Positions 19,969 through 29,291 of a DNA stretch of 64,000 bases are shown piece after piece. The notes below the pieces were generated by a model. That model saw nothing but the letters and a program-made list of their open reading frames with translations, ran no database searches and was not told the origin of the DNA. Position numbers and translations under genes: made by a program. The DNA comes from an uncultured Oscillospiraceae bacterium (GTDB taxonomy: Bacteria > Bacillota > Clostridia > Oscillospirales > Oscillospiraceae). Location of the stretch: positions 1 through 64,000 of the forward strand of contig CAJFNY010000065.1 in the NCBI GenBank assembly GCA_904395865.1, read 5' to 3'. Every line of letters begins with the position of its first letter. Position 1 is the first letter of the stretch.

Positions 19969-20922
19969 TTACCGGCAGGTCCGGCAGCCGACGTTGCAGC
20001 TGCTGGTGCCGCAGGTGCTGCAGGTATTGCACGTGTTGCACGTATTGCAGGTGGTGGTTGCCGTGGTGGTCGTGGTGGCAGCAGAGGCCATGGCGTCGCT
20101 CAGGCTGCCGCACTCGCCCTCGCCGCAGGGCGGGAAGAAGGTGTTCACCGGGAACTGGATGCGGCTGAAGAGGTCGCACGGGCTCTCGTCGGTGGCGCTG
20201 CCGGTGGCGGAGCAGTCCTTGGTGGGGATGCAGTAGCTGTAGCTGGGGATGCGCAGCTGGGTGTCCCGCTCCATGCGGATGATGGAGAACTGGCCGATGG
20301 TCACGTACAGCCGGCGGTTCTCGCCGGAGAGGACGAGGTCGCCGTCGAAGCAGTTGCAGATGCACGCCGGCAGCTCCAGGCACGTGTTCTCGCTGGGGCA
20401 GCAGTTGCAATTGCAGTTGCAGACGTCCACGGTCTTGCTGGCCAGGATCATCGGGTCGATGACCTCCACAATGGCCTCGGGGGCGACGGTGCACATGAGC
20501 TGCTGCTCGTCGATGCCGTCGATGACGGTCCGGCTGCTGAAGATCTTGGCGCTGCCCTCGCCGCCGCAGAGGATGACGCGCTTGGAGAACACGGCCAGGC
20601 CGCAGATGGTGACGGGCCGCGTCCCGCAGAGGATCGCGTCCACCAGGATGCGGTAGTAGTAAGTAATGTCGACGGTGTAGTGGCCGGTGTTGTACTGCAT
20701 GGGCTCCACGTCGATCACCACGTGCAGCAGTTCGGCGCTGCGCGCCTTGACGCTGCTGGCCTGCTCCAGCACCGACTGGGCCTCCTGGGTCAGGAACACC
20801 CGCAGGTCCTCGATGCAGTCCTTGTCGATGCACGAGTCGCAGATCTTCTTCGTATGGATGCAGACGGCCTCCCGGATGCGGTTCAAATCCAGGGCGGCGT
20901 CCGCCTGGCACTTCTCAGACAT
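19969..20922 (-). CDS. Cys-rich protein with CNTCNTCNTCSTC tail, possibly spore-associated
   Basis: 317 aa; KKICDSCIDKDCIEDLRVFLTQEAQ.., VDVCNCNCNCCPSENTC, and terminal TTTTTATTTCNTCNTCNTCSTCGTSSCNVGCRTCR. Confidence 0.75.
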   Translation of the reverse strand: MSEKCQADAALDLNRIREAVCIHTKKICDSCIDKDCIEDLRVFLTQEAQSVLEQASSVKARSAELLHVVIDVEPMQYNTGHYTVDITYYYRILVDAILCGTRPVTICGLAVFSKRVILCGGEGSAKIFSSRTVIDGIDEQQLMCTVAPEAIVEVIDPMILASKTVDVCNCNCNCCPSENTCLELPACICNCFDGDLVLSGENRRLYVTIGQFSIIRMERDTQLRIPSYSYCIPTKDCSATGSATDESPCDLFSRIQFPVNTFFPPCGEGECGSLSDAMASAATTTTTATTTCNTCNTCNTCSTCGTSSCNVGCRTCR

Positions 20923-21113
20923 CGGTTTGTAACCTCCTGATTCAGAAGAATTGGAAAGCGCTGTGCTTTCATCACCAGTCTATGCAGGGGCGCTTGAAGT
21001 GTGAAACCGTCGAACCGGTGTGCAGGCGCGGGGGATGGCCTGAAACCGCGCGCCTGACAGTGGACAAACCATGGCCGCTGTGGTAAGATATCCCCGGATA
21101 AAAGACGGGAGGG

Positions 21114-21845
21114 ATGGGCGTGAAAGTGGATGTCATGGGCGTCCTCTTTGACAATGTGACCATGGGGGAGGCCCTGGAGCGGGCCCGGGCCCTGCTGGCC
21201 GGCGGGACGCAGTACTGCGTCACGCCCAACCCCGAGATCGTTTACGAGGCCATGCATGACGCGGCCTTCCGCGACCTGCTCAACGGGGCGGCGCTGGTCC
21301 TGCCCGACGGCGTCGGTGTCCTCCTGGGGGCAAAGCTCCTGGGCACGCCGCTGAAGGAGAAGGTCACCGGCGCCGACTTTGCCGCGGCCCTGCTGCCGAT
21401 TCTGGAGGCGGAGGGGAAGCGGCTGTACCTGCTGGGCGGGAAGCCCGGCGTGGCCGAGCAGGCCGCCGCCAACCTGCAGGCGCAGCACCCGCAGCTGCAG
21501 ATCTGCGGCCTGCACGACGGGTACTTCCGGGAGGACGGCCCGGTGGTGGAGGCAGTCCGCGCCGCGGCGCCGGACGCGCTGTTCGTCTGCATGGGCTCGC
21601 CGAAGCAGGAGCGCTTCATGGCCGACCACGCCGCGGCGCTGTCGGTGCCGCTGATGATCGGCCTGGGCGGCACACTGGACGTGTTCGCCGGCAATGTGCG
21701 CCGGGCGCCGGTGTGGATGCAGCGGGCGGGGCTGGAGTGGCTCTACCGGCTCTGCCGGGAGCCGAAGCGGTTCCGGCGGATGCTCCGGCTGCCGAAATTC
21801 GTCCTGGCGGTTCTGGGCCGCCGGCTGCGGAGGGGAGCGGCATGA
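21114..21845 (+). CDS. WecG/TagA/CpsF family glycosyltransferase
   Basis: VDVMGVLFDNVTMGEALERA..TPNPEIVYEA..LPDGVGVLLGAKLLG..GSPKQERFM. Confidence 0.93.
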   Translation: MGVKVDVMGVLFDNVTMGEALERARALLAGGTQYCVTPNPEIVYEAMHDAAFRDLLNGAALVLPDGVGVLLGAKLLGTPLKEKVTGADFAAALLPILEAEGKRLYLLGGKPGVAEQAAANLQAQHPQLQICGLHDGYFREDGPVVEAVRAAAPDALFVCMGSPKQERFMADHAAALSVPLMIGLGGTLDVFAGNVRRAPVWMQRAGLEWLYRLCREPKRFRRMLRLPKFVLAVLGRRLRRGAA

Positions 21846-22510
21846 GCGGAAAACTGATCGTCCTGGAGGGGACGGACGGATCCGGCAAGTCGACGCAGCT
21901 GCGGCTGCTGACGGAGCGCCTGACCCGGGAGGGGCGGCCGTTCCGCCAGCTGAGCTTCCCGCGGTACGACAATCCGTCCTCGGCGCTGATCCGCATGTAC
22001 CTGGGCGGCCAGCTGGGGCACCGGCCCGACGACGTCAACGCCTACGCGGCCTCGGCGTTCTACGCGGTGGACCGCATCGCGTCGTATCTCCAGGACTGGC
22101 GGGCATACTACGAGAGCGGCGGCCTGCTGGTGGCCGGCCGGTACACCACGTCCAACGCCATCCACCAGGGGGCCAAGCTGCCGCCGGCGGAGCGGGCGGA
22201 GTTCCTCCGCTGGCTGGAGGATCTGGAGTACGTCCGCATGGGCCTGCCGCGGCCGGACCTGGTGCTGTGGATGGACATGCCGGTGGACTGCACGCTGGAG
22301 CTGCTCCGCCGCCGCCAGGCGGCGGGGGACACCGCCGACATCCATGAGCAGGATGCGGCGTACCTGTGCCGCTGCTACGAAGCCGCCCGGGATGCGGCCG
22401 CCCGCTGCGGCTGGGTGGCCGTGCCGTGCGTCCGGGACGGCGGGATCCGCCCGCCGGAGGAGATCGCAGAGGAGCTGTACGAGAGAATTCAACGCTGCTT
22501 GGAGGTATAA
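21842..22510 (+). CDS. tmk: dTMP kinase
   Basis: MSGKLIVLEGTDGSGKSTQLRLLTERL; ATG overlaps the preceding stop. Confidence 0.9.
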   Translation: MSGKLIVLEGTDGSGKSTQLRLLTERLTREGRPFRQLSFPRYDNPSSALIRMYLGGQLGHRPDDVNAYAASAFYAVDRIASYLQDWRAYYESGGLLVAGRYTTSNAIHQGAKLPPAERAEFLRWLEDLEYVRMGLPRPDLVLWMDMPVDCTLELLRRRQAAGDTADIHEQDAAYLCRCYEAARDAAARCGWVAVPCVRDGGIRPPEEIAEELYERIQRCLEV

Positions 22511-22513
22511 ACG

Positions 22514-23056
22514 ATGGTTTACGTGCTTTTGGGAAACGGATTTGAGGAGATGGAGGCCCTGGTGCCGGTGGACGTTCTGCGCCGCTGCGGCGTGGTGGTG
22601 CGTCTGGCCGGCGTCGGCGGCCGGCAGATCGAGGGCGCCCACGGCATCACGGTCGTGGCCGACTGCACCGTGGACGAGATCGACCACGGCCGCCTGCAGA
22701 TGATCGTCATTCCCGGCGGCCTCGGCGGCGTCAAATCCATCGGGGAGAGCGCGGCGGCCCTGGCCGCCATCCGCCGGGCCAACGCCGAGGGGCGCTTCGT
22801 GGCCGCCATCTGCGCGGGCCCCACGGTTCTGGCGAAGCTGGGCATCACCGACGGCCGCACCGTCACCAGCTACCCGGGCACGGAGGCCCAGATGGGCCGC
22901 TGCAGCTACCGGAGCGACGTGCCCGTGGTGGTGGACGGCCGGCTCATCACCAGCCGCGGGCCGGCCACGGCGCTGGAGTTCGGCCTGACCCTGGCGCGGA
23001 CGCTCTGCACCGCCAAGCAGGTGGATCAGGTCGCCGTCGGCATGCTGGCGCGCTGA
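22514..23056 (+). CDS. DJ-1/PfpI family protein
   Basis: MVYVLLGNGFEEMEALVPVDVLRR..FVAAICAGPTVLAKLG. Confidence 0.94.
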   Translation: MVYVLLGNGFEEMEALVPVDVLRRCGVVVRLAGVGGRQIEGAHGITVVADCTVDEIDHGRLQMIVIPGGLGGVKSIGESAAALAAIRRANAEGRFVAAICAGPTVLAKLGITDGRTVTSYPGTEAQMGRCSYRSDVPVVVDGRLITSRGPATALEFGLTLARTLCTAKQVDQVAVGMLAR

Positions 23057-23089
23057 TCCGCGCAATCCCAACGAAACGGAGTACGACTT

Positions 23090-24532
23090 ATGGCAGATGA
23101 ACGCTGGCTGGATGAGCTGAGCAAGGATCCCGACCTGACGGCCGCCGCCGGGGACGATGTGGACCGCCTGATTGAGAGCACGCTGGCGGAGCTGGAGGAT
23201 TCCGACCGCCGCATGGAGCAGGGCCGGGCGGAGCCGCAGCCGGAACCGGAACCGGAGCCGGAGCCGGAGCCGGAGCCGCCGCAGCCGTTTCAGCCGCAGA
23301 TTCCCGACATCTACGCCGACCTGGAGCTGGACGAGGAAACCGACGAAGCGCCGGAGGAGCCGCCCCGCAGGAGGCGCCGCCTGGCGACGGGCTGGCGGGT
23401 GCTGATCTACGTGGTTTCGGTGCTGCTGGTCTCCTTCGTCCTGGCCATCTTCGGCTGGCACTGTGCCGACGACGTCCTGGCCCTGACGAAGCCCGACCGG
23501 GACGTCAGCATCACCGTGGCCGAGGACGATACCATCGAGGACATCACTGCGACGCTGTACGAAAACGGCCTGATCGAGTATCCGTGGCTGTTCCGGTTCT
23601 ACTGCTGGTTCTCCAATGCGGAGGAGCAGATTTCCCCGGGCACGTACGCGCTGAACAACGTATACGACTACCATGCCCTGGTCAACGGCATGTCCGGCAA
23701 CGCCAACCGCCTGGTGCGCACCGTGACGATCCCGGAGGGCTACACCTGCGCCCAGATCTTCACGCTGCTGGAGCAGGAGGGTGTCTGCCGCGCCGAGGAC
23801 CTGTACGAGGCGGCGGCCAACTACCCGTTCGACTACGACTTCCTGACCGACCTGCCCTACGGGGCCGACAACCGGCTGGAGGGCTATCTGTTCCCGGACA
23901 CGTACGAGTTCTACTCGGTCAAGAGCGAGGAGGACAATGACGACCCCGACTGGACGTGGCCCGAGGGCGCCGTGGGCGACGATGCAGAGCGCGTCATCGA
24001 GCGCTTCCTGGACAACTTCCAGCAGCGCTTCACCGACGAGATGCGCGCGGCCATCGACGAGCTGAACGTCCGGCTCACCGCCCGGATGCAGGCCAACGGC
24101 TTCACCGAGGAGGAGATCGCCGAGGGACAGCTGGATCTGCACGATATCGTCATCATCGCGTCCCTGATCGAGCGGGAATCCGCCGGTGCCGACGAGTCGC
24201 CGCGGATCGCCTCGGTCATCTACAACCGCCTGTGCAGCAAGGACTACCCGCTGCTCCAGATCGACGCCGCGGTGCTCTACGCCCTGGGCGAGAACCGGGA
24301 GGAGCTGACCAGTGAGGACCTGATGATCGACAGCCCGTACAACACCCACCGGTATCCCGGCCTGCCCGCCGGGCCCATTGCCAACCCGGGCCTGGCCAGC
24401 CTGGAGGCGGCCCTCTATCCGGAGGAGACCGGCTACTACTTCTACGCCCTGGACACCGACGGCACCCACCACTTCTCCGAGACGTACCAGGAGCACAACG
24501 CCTTCCTGGAGAGCCTGGAGACGGCCCAATGA
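23090..24532 (+). CDS. mltG: Endolytic transglycosylase MltG
   Basis: One TM; DIVIIASLIERESAGADESPRIASVIYNRL..LQIDAAVLYALG..YNTHRYPGLPAGPIANPGLASLEAAL. Confidence 0.94.
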   Translation: MADERWLDELSKDPDLTAAAGDDVDRLIESTLAELEDSDRRMEQGRAEPQPEPEPEPEPEPEPPQPFQPQIPDIYADLELDEETDEAPEEPPRRRRRLATGWRVLIYVVSVLLVSFVLAIFGWHCADDVLALTKPDRDVSITVAEDDTIEDITATLYENGLIEYPWLFRFYCWFSNAEEQISPGTYALNNVYDYHALVNGMSGNANRLVRTVTIPEGYTCAQIFTLLEQEGVCRAEDLYEAAANYPFDYDFLTDLPYGADNRLEGYLFPDTYEFYSVKSEEDNDDPDWTWPEGAVGDDAERVIERFLDNFQQRFTDEMRAAIDELNVRLTARMQANGFTEEEIAEGQLDLHDIVIIASLIERESAGADESPRIASVIYNRLCSKDYPLLQIDAAVLYALGENREELTSEDLMIDSPYNTHRYPGLPAGPIANPGLASLEAALYPEETGYYFYALDTDGTHHFSETYQEHNAFLESLETAQ

Positions 24533-25749
24533 GGCGGCCCATGGAGCTGCTGGCCCCGGCCGGCAGCCGGGAGAGCCTGGAGATGGCCGTCCGCTACGGC
24601 GCCGACGCCGTCTATCTGGCCGGCACCAGCTTCGGCATGCGGGCCTTCGCCGGCAACTTCTCCGACGAGGAGCTGCCGGCGGCCGTGGCCCTGGCCCACG
24701 CCCACGGCGTCAAGGTCCACGTGACCGTCAATACGCTGCCCCGCTGCGGCGAGGCAGCGGCCCTGCCGGCCCACCTGGAGCGGCTGGACGACGCCGGCGT
24801 CGACGCGCTGATCCTGGCCGACCTGGGCGCGTTCCGCCTGGCGGAGCGGTACGCGCCGCACTGTGCCCGCCACGTGTCCACGCAGGTCTCCGTGTCCAAC
24901 GACGTCTGCGCCGCCGCCTGGCACGACCTGGGTGCCAGCCGCGTCGTGCTGGCCCGGGAGCTGTCCCTGGAGGAGATCCGCACCATCCGGCAGCGGACGC
25001 CGCCGTCCCTGGAGCTGGAGACGTTCGCCCACGGGGCCATGTGCGTCAGCTGGTCGGGCCGGTGCGTCCTCTCCAACTACATGACCGGGCGGGACGCCTC
25101 CCGCGGCGCCTGCGCCCAGCCGTGCCGCTACCAGTACGCGCTGATGGAGGAGAAGCGCCCCGGGGAGTACTTCCCGGTGTTCGAGGACGAGCAGGGGACG
25201 TACATCCTCAACTCCCGCGACATGTGCATGATCGACCATCTGGACGACCTGATGGACGCCGGCGTCGACTGCATCAAGCTGGAGGGCCGCGCCAAGTCGG
25301 CCTACTACGCCGCCGTCATCACCGGGGCGTACCGCCACGCCCTGGACGACGCGGCGGCCGGCCGGCCGGTGGACCCGGTGTGGCGCGACGAGGTGGAGCA
25401 CGTGAGCCACCGGGTCTACTCCACCGGCTTCTACTACGGCGAGCCGGGGCAGTACACCGCGTCGGCCCGGTATCTGCGCCAGTGGCAGGTGATCGCCCTG
25501 GTGACGGACTGCACGCCCGGCGGGCTGGCCACCCTGCGGCTCCACAACAAGTTTGCCGCCGGCGACACGGTGGAGCTGGTGGGGCCCGATACGCGGCCCT
25601 TTGCCTTCACCGCTCCGGTCATGGAGACCGAGGACGGCGAGCCGCTGACGGAGCCGCGGACGCCGCAGTCGGTGTTCCGCATGCAGCTGCCGCGGCCGGT
25701 GCCGCCGTACTCCCTGCTCCGCCGGGCGGTGGAGCTGTCCGGCAGATGA
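24529..25749 (+). CDS. Peptidase U32 family protein
   Basis: MELLAPAGSRESLEMAVRYGADAVYLAG..ELETFAHGAMCVSWSGRCVLSNYMTGRDASRGACAQPCR. Confidence 0.93.
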   Translation: MRRPMELLAPAGSRESLEMAVRYGADAVYLAGTSFGMRAFAGNFSDEELPAAVALAHAHGVKVHVTVNTLPRCGEAAALPAHLERLDDAGVDALILADLGAFRLAERYAPHCARHVSTQVSVSNDVCAAAWHDLGASRVVLARELSLEEIRTIRQRTPPSLELETFAHGAMCVSWSGRCVLSNYMTGRDASRGACAQPCRYQYALMEEKRPGEYFPVFEDEQGTYILNSRDMCMIDHLDDLMDAGVDCIKLEGRAKSAYYAAVITGAYRHALDDAAAGRPVDPVWRDEVEHVSHRVYSTGFYYGEPGQYTASARYLRQWQVIALVTDCTPGGLATLRLHNKFAAGDTVELVGPDTRPFAFTAPVMETEDGEPLTEPRTPQSVFRMQLPRPVPPYSLLRRAVELSGR

Positions 25750-25813
25750 AATCCGACATCGTGCGCACCGCCGCCCGGCGGTGCGCCTTTTCCGACGGAA
25801 AGGAGCGCTTCTC

Positions 25814-27016
25814 ATGCAGCAGTTTGACTTCACCTCCATCCTCGAGCGCCGCGGCCGGGACGCCATCGCCGTGGACGGCCTGGGCCTGCCGGGGATGCCC
25901 GGCGCGCCGCGGGAGGGCTTCGACGCCATTCCCATGTGGGTGGCGGACATGAACTTCCCCACGGTGCCGGCCATCCCGCGGGCTCTGGCGGAGCGGGCGG
26001 CCCACCCGGCCTACGGCTACTTCCAGCCCACGGCTGCCTATTACGACGCCATCCGCTGGTGGCAGCGGACGCGCAACGGCACGGAGGACCTGCCCGACGA
26101 GGCCATCGGCTACGAGAACGGCGTCCTGGGCGGCGTCGTCAGCGCCCTGCGGGCCGCGTGCCCCCGGGGCGGCCCGGTGCTCGTCCACAGCCCCACGTAC
26201 ATCGGCTTCACGTCGGTGCTGCGGAACAACGGCTTCGCCATCATCCACAGCCCGCTGGTGCCCGATGCGGACGGCGTCTGGCGCATGGACTTCGACGACA
26301 TGGAGCGACAGCTGGCCGCCCGACCCATCCACGCGGCCATCCTCTGCTCGCCCCACAACCCCTGCGGCCGCGTCTGGGAGCGGTGGGAGCTGGAACAGGC
26401 CATGGAGCTGTTCCGGAAGTACGACGTGACCGTGATCTCCGACGAGATCTGGTCCGACCTGACCCTGGACGGCCACCGCCATCTGCCGACGCAGCAGGTG
26501 TCCGACGACGCCCGGCGGCGGACGGTGGCCCTGTACGCCCCGTCCAAGACGTTCAACCTGGCGGGGCTGGTGGGCAGCTACCACGTGATCTACGACCGGC
26601 GGCTGCGGGACCGGGTGCGGGCCGAGTCCGGCCTGAGCCACTACAACAATCAGAACGTCCTCTCCATGCACGCGCTGGTGGCCGGCTACTCGGAGGAGGG
26701 GGCCGCCTGGGTGGACCAGCTGCGGCGGGTGCTGTCGGCCAACGTCCATGCGGCGCTGGACTTCTTCCGGTCCATTCCCGGCGTCTCAGCGGCGACGCCG
26801 CAGGCCACGTATATGGTGTATCTGGACTGCACCGGCTGGTGCGCTGCCCACGGCGTGACCATGGACGAGCTGCAGAAACGGGGCACCGACGTGGGTGTGG
26901 CGTGGCAGGACGGCCGGCCGTTCGGCGGCGCGTGCCACATCCGGATGAACCTGGCGCTGCCTGCCAGCCGCGTCCGGGAGGCGCTGGACCGGCTGGCCCG
27001 GTACGTGTTCCGCTGA
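25814..27016 (+). CDS. MalY/PatB family PLP-dependent aminotransferase
   Basis: FDAIPMWVADMNFPTVPAI..SPTYIGF..HNPCGRVW..SDEIWSDL..APSKTFNLAGL. Confidence 0.93.
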   Translation: MQQFDFTSILERRGRDAIAVDGLGLPGMPGAPREGFDAIPMWVADMNFPTVPAIPRALAERAAHPAYGYFQPTAAYYDAIRWWQRTRNGTEDLPDEAIGYENGVLGGVVSALRAACPRGGPVLVHSPTYIGFTSVLRNNGFAIIHSPLVPDADGVWRMDFDDMERQLAARPIHAAILCSPHNPCGRVWERWELEQAMELFRKYDVTVISDEIWSDLTLDGHRHLPTQQVSDDARRRTVALYAPSKTFNLAGLVGSYHVIYDRRLRDRVRAESGLSHYNNQNVLSMHALVAGYSEEGAAWVDQLRRVLSANVHAALDFFRSIPGVSAATPQATYMVYLDCTGWCAAHGVTMDELQKRGTDVGVAWQDGRPFGGACHIRMNLALPASRVREALDRLARYVFR

Positions 27017-27134
27017 GACCCCGCTTTTCGGGCGGAAATCCGGCCGCAACCGCCGGTTGACAAAGTTCCAACCGCTGCGTTCTTGCGGAAACCGCCCCCG
27101 GCGGGCTACAATCCCGGCGAAAGGAGCGCGTACC

Positions 27135-27884
27135 ATGACATTTTCTGAAAAACTCATCGATCTCCGCCGCCGCCGCGGCCTCTCCCAGGAGCAGCTGGCC
27201 GACCGGCTGGGCGTCACCCGCCAGTCGGTCAGCAAGTGGGAGTCGGCCGCTGCCATGCCGGAGGTGGCGAAGCTGGTGGCCCTCTCGGAGCTGTTCGGCG
27301 TCTCGGTGGACTATCTGGTCAAGGAGTCGGCCGACGCGCCGGAACCGCCGGCGGAGCCGGCCGTCACCCTGCCGGCCGACGGCCGCCGCCTCCGCCGCAC
27401 CCTGGACGAGGCCCTGGGCGTCTACAGCTTCACGAGCCGCTGCAGAATCTGCGGCCTGCCGCTGGTGGCAATCCGGTTCTCCCACGCCCGCTGGCCCAGC
27501 CGCAGCAGCACGGCCGTCGGCATCGTGGCCATCGGGAACTTCGCCGTGGGCGTCGTCAGCATCGGACTCATGTCCGTGGGCGTGTTCTCCCTGGGCTTCA
27601 TCGCCCTGGGGCTGCTGGCCCTGGGCGCCGTCTCCCTGGGCGGCCTTGCTCTGGGGGCCACGGCCGTGGGAATCTGGGCCTTCGGCGCCTCGGCCGTGGG
27701 CGCCCGGCTGGCCGTGGGCGCCGCGGCGGCCGGCCATGTGGCTGTAGGCGTCGACGCCGGGGGCGCGCACACCCTGCTTCTGGCCGGCCAGTCCGCCGGA
27801 GATGTGGCCCGCTTTCTGGCCGACAGCGGCGTCTGGCCCCCCGTTGCCGCCGTTGCCCGGCTCCTGCTGGGCATGTTCCGCTGA
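27135..27884 (+). CDS. XRE-family HTH protein with Gly-phased hydrophobic repeat domain
   Basis: N-terminal HTH (RRRRGLSQEQLADRLGVTRQSVSKWES); C-terminal VGIVAIGNFAVGVVSIGLMSVGVFSLGFIALGLLALGAVSLGGLALG. Confidence 0.85.
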   Translation: MTFSEKLIDLRRRRGLSQEQLADRLGVTRQSVSKWESAAAMPEVAKLVALSELFGVSVDYLVKESADAPEPPAEPAVTLPADGRRLRRTLDEALGVYSFTSRCRICGLPLVAIRFSHARWPSRSSTAVGIVAIGNFAVGVVSIGLMSVGVFSLGFIALGLLALGAVSLGGLALGATAVGIWAFGASAVGARLAVGAAAAGHVAVGVDAGGAHTLLLAGQSAGDVARFLADSGVWPPVAAVARLLLGMFR

Positions 27885-27935
27885 GGCAGGACCCCGCGCC
27901 GGGGCTGCCGCCGCAGGTATCTCTCAAATGTATCA

Positions 27936-27972
27936 CAGCGCCGCCTGCCGCATTCCGCGGCAGGCGGCGCTG
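27936..27972. terminator. Terminator between convergent HTH genes
   Basis: AGCGCCGCCTGCCGC-attcc-GCGGCAGGCGGCGCT. Confidence 0.75.
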
Positions 27973-28012
27973 TTTCCATGCGGGCGGCTGTGCCGTCCGG
28001 CTGAAGGCAGGC

Positions 28013-28255
28013 TCAGGAGAGGCCCAGCAGCCAGTTGGCGGTGACGCCCAGAGCCTCCGCCAGCAGCGGAAGCTCAAAGTCCGGCACCACCCGCTTGCCG
28101 GTCTCGATGCGGCTGATGGCCATCTGCCCCATCTGGAGGCCGGTCAGCTGCATGCGGGCAGCCAGCTCCTCCTGAGACAGACCGGCGCGGATCCGGGCTT
28201 CCCGGATCCGCGAACCAGAGATGTTGCATTGTCCATTCAGCGTATATAAGCGCAT
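28013..28255 (-). CDS. XRE-family HTH regulator
   Basis: MRLYTLNGQCNISGSRIREARIRAGLSQEELAARMQLTGLQMGQMAISRIETGKRVVPDFELPLLAEALGV; RBS GGAGGA. Confidence 0.88.
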   Translation of the reverse strand: MRLYTLNGQCNISGSRIREARIRAGLSQEELAARMQLTGLQMGQMAISRIETGKRVVPDFELPLLAEALGVTANWLLGLS

Positions 28256-28452
28256 GGCAGTTCCTCCGTTACTCATCATTTGCATATTTCATGTTGACAA
28301 TACCACTGTGCTATGCGAAAATTATAAAAATGATGATTAACCGGAAAATCTCTGGTTTTAATTTTCGGTGAATTATGCGAAAGATGATTAAATTGGAAAT
28401 CATCTCCTGCTCCGGACGGTGTCCGGCACCGAATCCTGAGGAGGAATGCACC

Positions 28453-29225
28453 ATGAAAACGAGACTTCCCGTGTGGCTGCTGCTTCTGGCGCTGCTGCTG
28501 TCCGCGCTGCCAAATGCCGCTGCGGCGCCGGCAGCGGCGCCCGCCGACACGGGCTGGTATATCCCGGGGTCATCCGAGTTCCGGCTGGAGACCGCCGATC
28601 AGCTGGCCGGCCTGGCGCGGCTGGTCAACGACGGGACGGAGGACTTCGCCGGAAAGACCGTCGTACTCGGTGCGGACGTGACCCTGAAAGGCCCATGGAC
28701 GCCCATCGGGACGGCGGCCTGGGCCCCGGCGGAGGCGGCTGCAGGAAGGCTGGCGGCCGGCAGCTATGAGGTACGGATTGCCGCCAGCAACGCGGCCGGC
28801 CGCTTCTGCAGTACGGCGGCCGTCGTGACGGTGGAGACGGAGACGCGGCCGAGGCCGGCCCGTGCCCGTTCGCCGACGTGTCGGAGGACGACTGGTTCCG
28901 GGACGCCGTGACCCTGGCCGCGTCCTTCGGCTGGCTGCGGGGGTATCCCGACGGGGATTTCCGGCCGGACGCCGCGATCCGTCGCAGCGAGACGGCGGCC
29001 GTGGTGAACCGGATGGTGAACCGGTCGCCGGACCGGGCGTGGATTCGGGCCCATTCTGAAGCGCTGCAGTTTTACCCCGACGTGCTGCCGGTGCACTGGG
29101 CGTATGCGCAGATCCAGGAGGCGGCCAACGGCCACAACTTCGTGCCCCGGCCGGCGGGCGAGCGGTGGACCGGGCTGTGGGAACGGCCTGGGAGCGGCGA
29201 AATTCGCTCCGCTTTACGCGGCTGA
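28453..29225 (+). pseudogene. Degenerate SLH-domain surface protein
   Basis: Signal peptide plus an adhesin-like fragment (28453-28911), then a frameshift into SLH-domain sequence CPFADVSEDDWFRDAVTLAASFGWLRGYPDGDFRPDAAIRRSETAAVVNRMV. Confidence 0.75.
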
Positions 29226-29291
29226 CCGGTGGAAAAGTCCTCCCTTTTTATGGTATGATATCCCTGAGAGAGAAAAAGGGAGGCGTTCCTC

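Noticed and set aside
23240-23290. Tandem gagccg repeats as a possible CRISPR or VNTR locus
   Set aside because: In-frame codons for an EPEPEPEP linker in MltG; no spacer structure.
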